Both the position numbers and the translations under genes were made by a program. A model generated the notes under the pieces. The model did not search any database. It was not told the DNA's origin and saw only the letters and a list, made by a program, of their open reading frames with translations. Shown here piece by piece: positions 63,256-64,000 of a stretch of 64,000 nucleotides of DNA; positions within the stretch are counted from its first letter, which is position 1; each line of letters starts with the position of its first letter. This DNA comes from an uncultured Mycoplasmatota bacterium. GTDB taxonomy: Bacteria; Bacillota_I; Bacilli_A; Izemoplasmatales; Izemoplasmataceae. Where the stretch lies: NCBI GenBank assembly GCA_913062645.1, contig CAJXVW010000002.1:427433-491432 (forward strand). Direction: 5' to 3'.

Positions 63256-64000
63256 TTAGAATTCACAATTGCGTGGTGTTCGTGGGAACGGGATCACGTC
63301 ACGAATGTTTTCAACACCGGTGACATACATCAACATGCGGTCGAATCCAAGTCCGAATCCGGCATGTTCGCATCCACCATACTTGCGCAGATCGAGGTAC
63401 CACCATAAGTCCTCTTTGGGGACCTTCATCTCTTCCATGCGACGAAGTAGATGATCCAGCCGTTCTTCGCGCTGCGAACCACCAATCAGCTCGCCGCTGC
63501 CAGGAACAAGAAGGTCCATGGCCGCCACGGTTTTCTGATCGTCGTTGAGACGCATGTAGAACGCTTTGATGTCTTTCGGCCAATCGATGATGAAGACCGG
63601 TCCGTCAAAATGTTTGACGAGGTACTTCTCATGTTCGGTTGCGAGATCAGCACCAAACTGTGGTTCGCGTTCGAATGTTTCACCGCTGGATCGCAGAATC
63701 TCGATCGCTTCCTTGTGCGGTATCCTGGCGAATGAAGAGTCCGCGACCTTGTTGAGTTTCGCAATCAAACCCTTTTGCACGAACTTGTCAAAGAAGGCCA
63801 TTTCTTCGGGACTGTGTTCCAGTACGTACCGAATCAGATACTTCACGAAGTCCTCGGCCAGATCCATGTCGTCATTCAGGTCGGCAAAAGCGATTTCCGG
63901 TTCAATCATCCAAAACTCGGACGCGTGCGTCGTGGTGTTGGAGTTTTCCGCACGGAACGTCGGTCCGAACGTATACACATCGCGAAACGCCAATGCGAAC
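63256..64000 (-). CDS. asnS: Asparaginyl-tRNA synthetase (N-terminal part beyond the window)
   Basis: The C-terminal 248 residues of a class II tRNA synthetase. [13 protein letters not shown] followed by [11 protein letters not shown] is the AsnRS motif 2 region, and [29 protein letters not shown] (quoted as [10 protein letters not shown] and IPFPRTP) is motif 3 and the terminal block. The Asn-type ending PRTPRNCEF separates it from AspRS and LysRS. The reading frame continues to the right edge; the apparent start near 63993 is an internal TTG codon, because the preceding residues (FALAF) already match the family. Confidence 0.93.
   Translation of the reverse strand, partial: FALAFRDVYTFGPTFRAENSNTTTHASEFWMIEPEIAFADLNDDMDLAEDFVKYLIRYVLEHSPEEMAFFDKFVQKGLIAKLNKVADSSFARIPHKEAIEILRSSGETFEREPQFGADLATEHEKYLVKHFDGPVFIIDWPKDIKAFYMRLNDDQKTVAAMDLLVPGSGELIGGSQREERLDHLLRRMEEMKVPKEDLWWYLDLRKYGGCEHAGFGLGFDRMLMYVTGVENIRDVIPFPRTPRNCEF

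Overview
The window looks like the chromosome of an anaerobic, fermentative low-complexity Bacillota, most likely from the Izemoplasma/Mollicutes-Erysipelotrichia neighbourhood. The taxonomic call is inference. It rests on an RNA polymerase delta subunit, a tilS-hpt-ftsH block, a dnaX-ybaB-recR block, many lipoproteins, no outer-membrane genes, and short genes packed into operons with GGAGG-type ribosome sites. TGA is used as a stop (for example at the ends of fumA, tilS and hndD would-be neighbours) and TGG as Trp, so this is the standard code and not the Mycoplasma one. No rRNA, tRNA, CRISPR, insertion sequence or prophage was found, and no gap between genes exceeds 300 bases.

Left part (1-9405): energy metabolism. 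It opens with the 3' part of an [FeFe]-hydrogenase-like gene that has lost every cysteine, then a small XRE/DUF2975 pair and rpmE. Next come a fumarase-malic enzyme operon (fumarate to malate to pyruvate) and a four-gene NAD(P)-linked [FeFe] hydrogenase (hndABCD type) that would dispose of reductant as H2. Middle-left (9446-29073): a LytTR regulator with a secreted beta-propeller protein, maf with an MFS transporter, tilS-hpt-ftsH-rqcP, an orphan zinc-binding lipoprotein, lysS, cysK and cysE on opposite strands, a GGDEF/HD-GYP protein, fba with a ZIP transporter, and tldD-tldE.

Centre (29340-42658): pyrG preceded by what reads as the CTP-sensing reiterative-transcription attenuator, rpoE, a complete Pho system (Na/Pi cotransporter, phoP, pstSCAB, phoU, phoR) with a Pho box, and two tandem DHH phosphoesterases. 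Two proteins of the Pst transporter are unusual: PstS appears circularly permuted and PstA carries an extra extracytoplasmic domain of about 120 residues.

Right part (42754-64000): a surface locus with two Staphylococcal-nuclease-type lipoproteins and a 1453-residue lipoprotein of Ig-like and OB-fold modules. The large lipoprotein and one nuclease lie directly downstream of a UgpB/CUT1-type ABC importer in what looks like one operon, which suggests capture of extracellular nucleic acid and import of its breakdown products. Beyond it lie dnaX-ybaB-recR, mnmE, a TtcA-like thiolase, an NfeD-RDD-SPFH membrane cluster, and the 3' part of asnS, which runs off the right edge.
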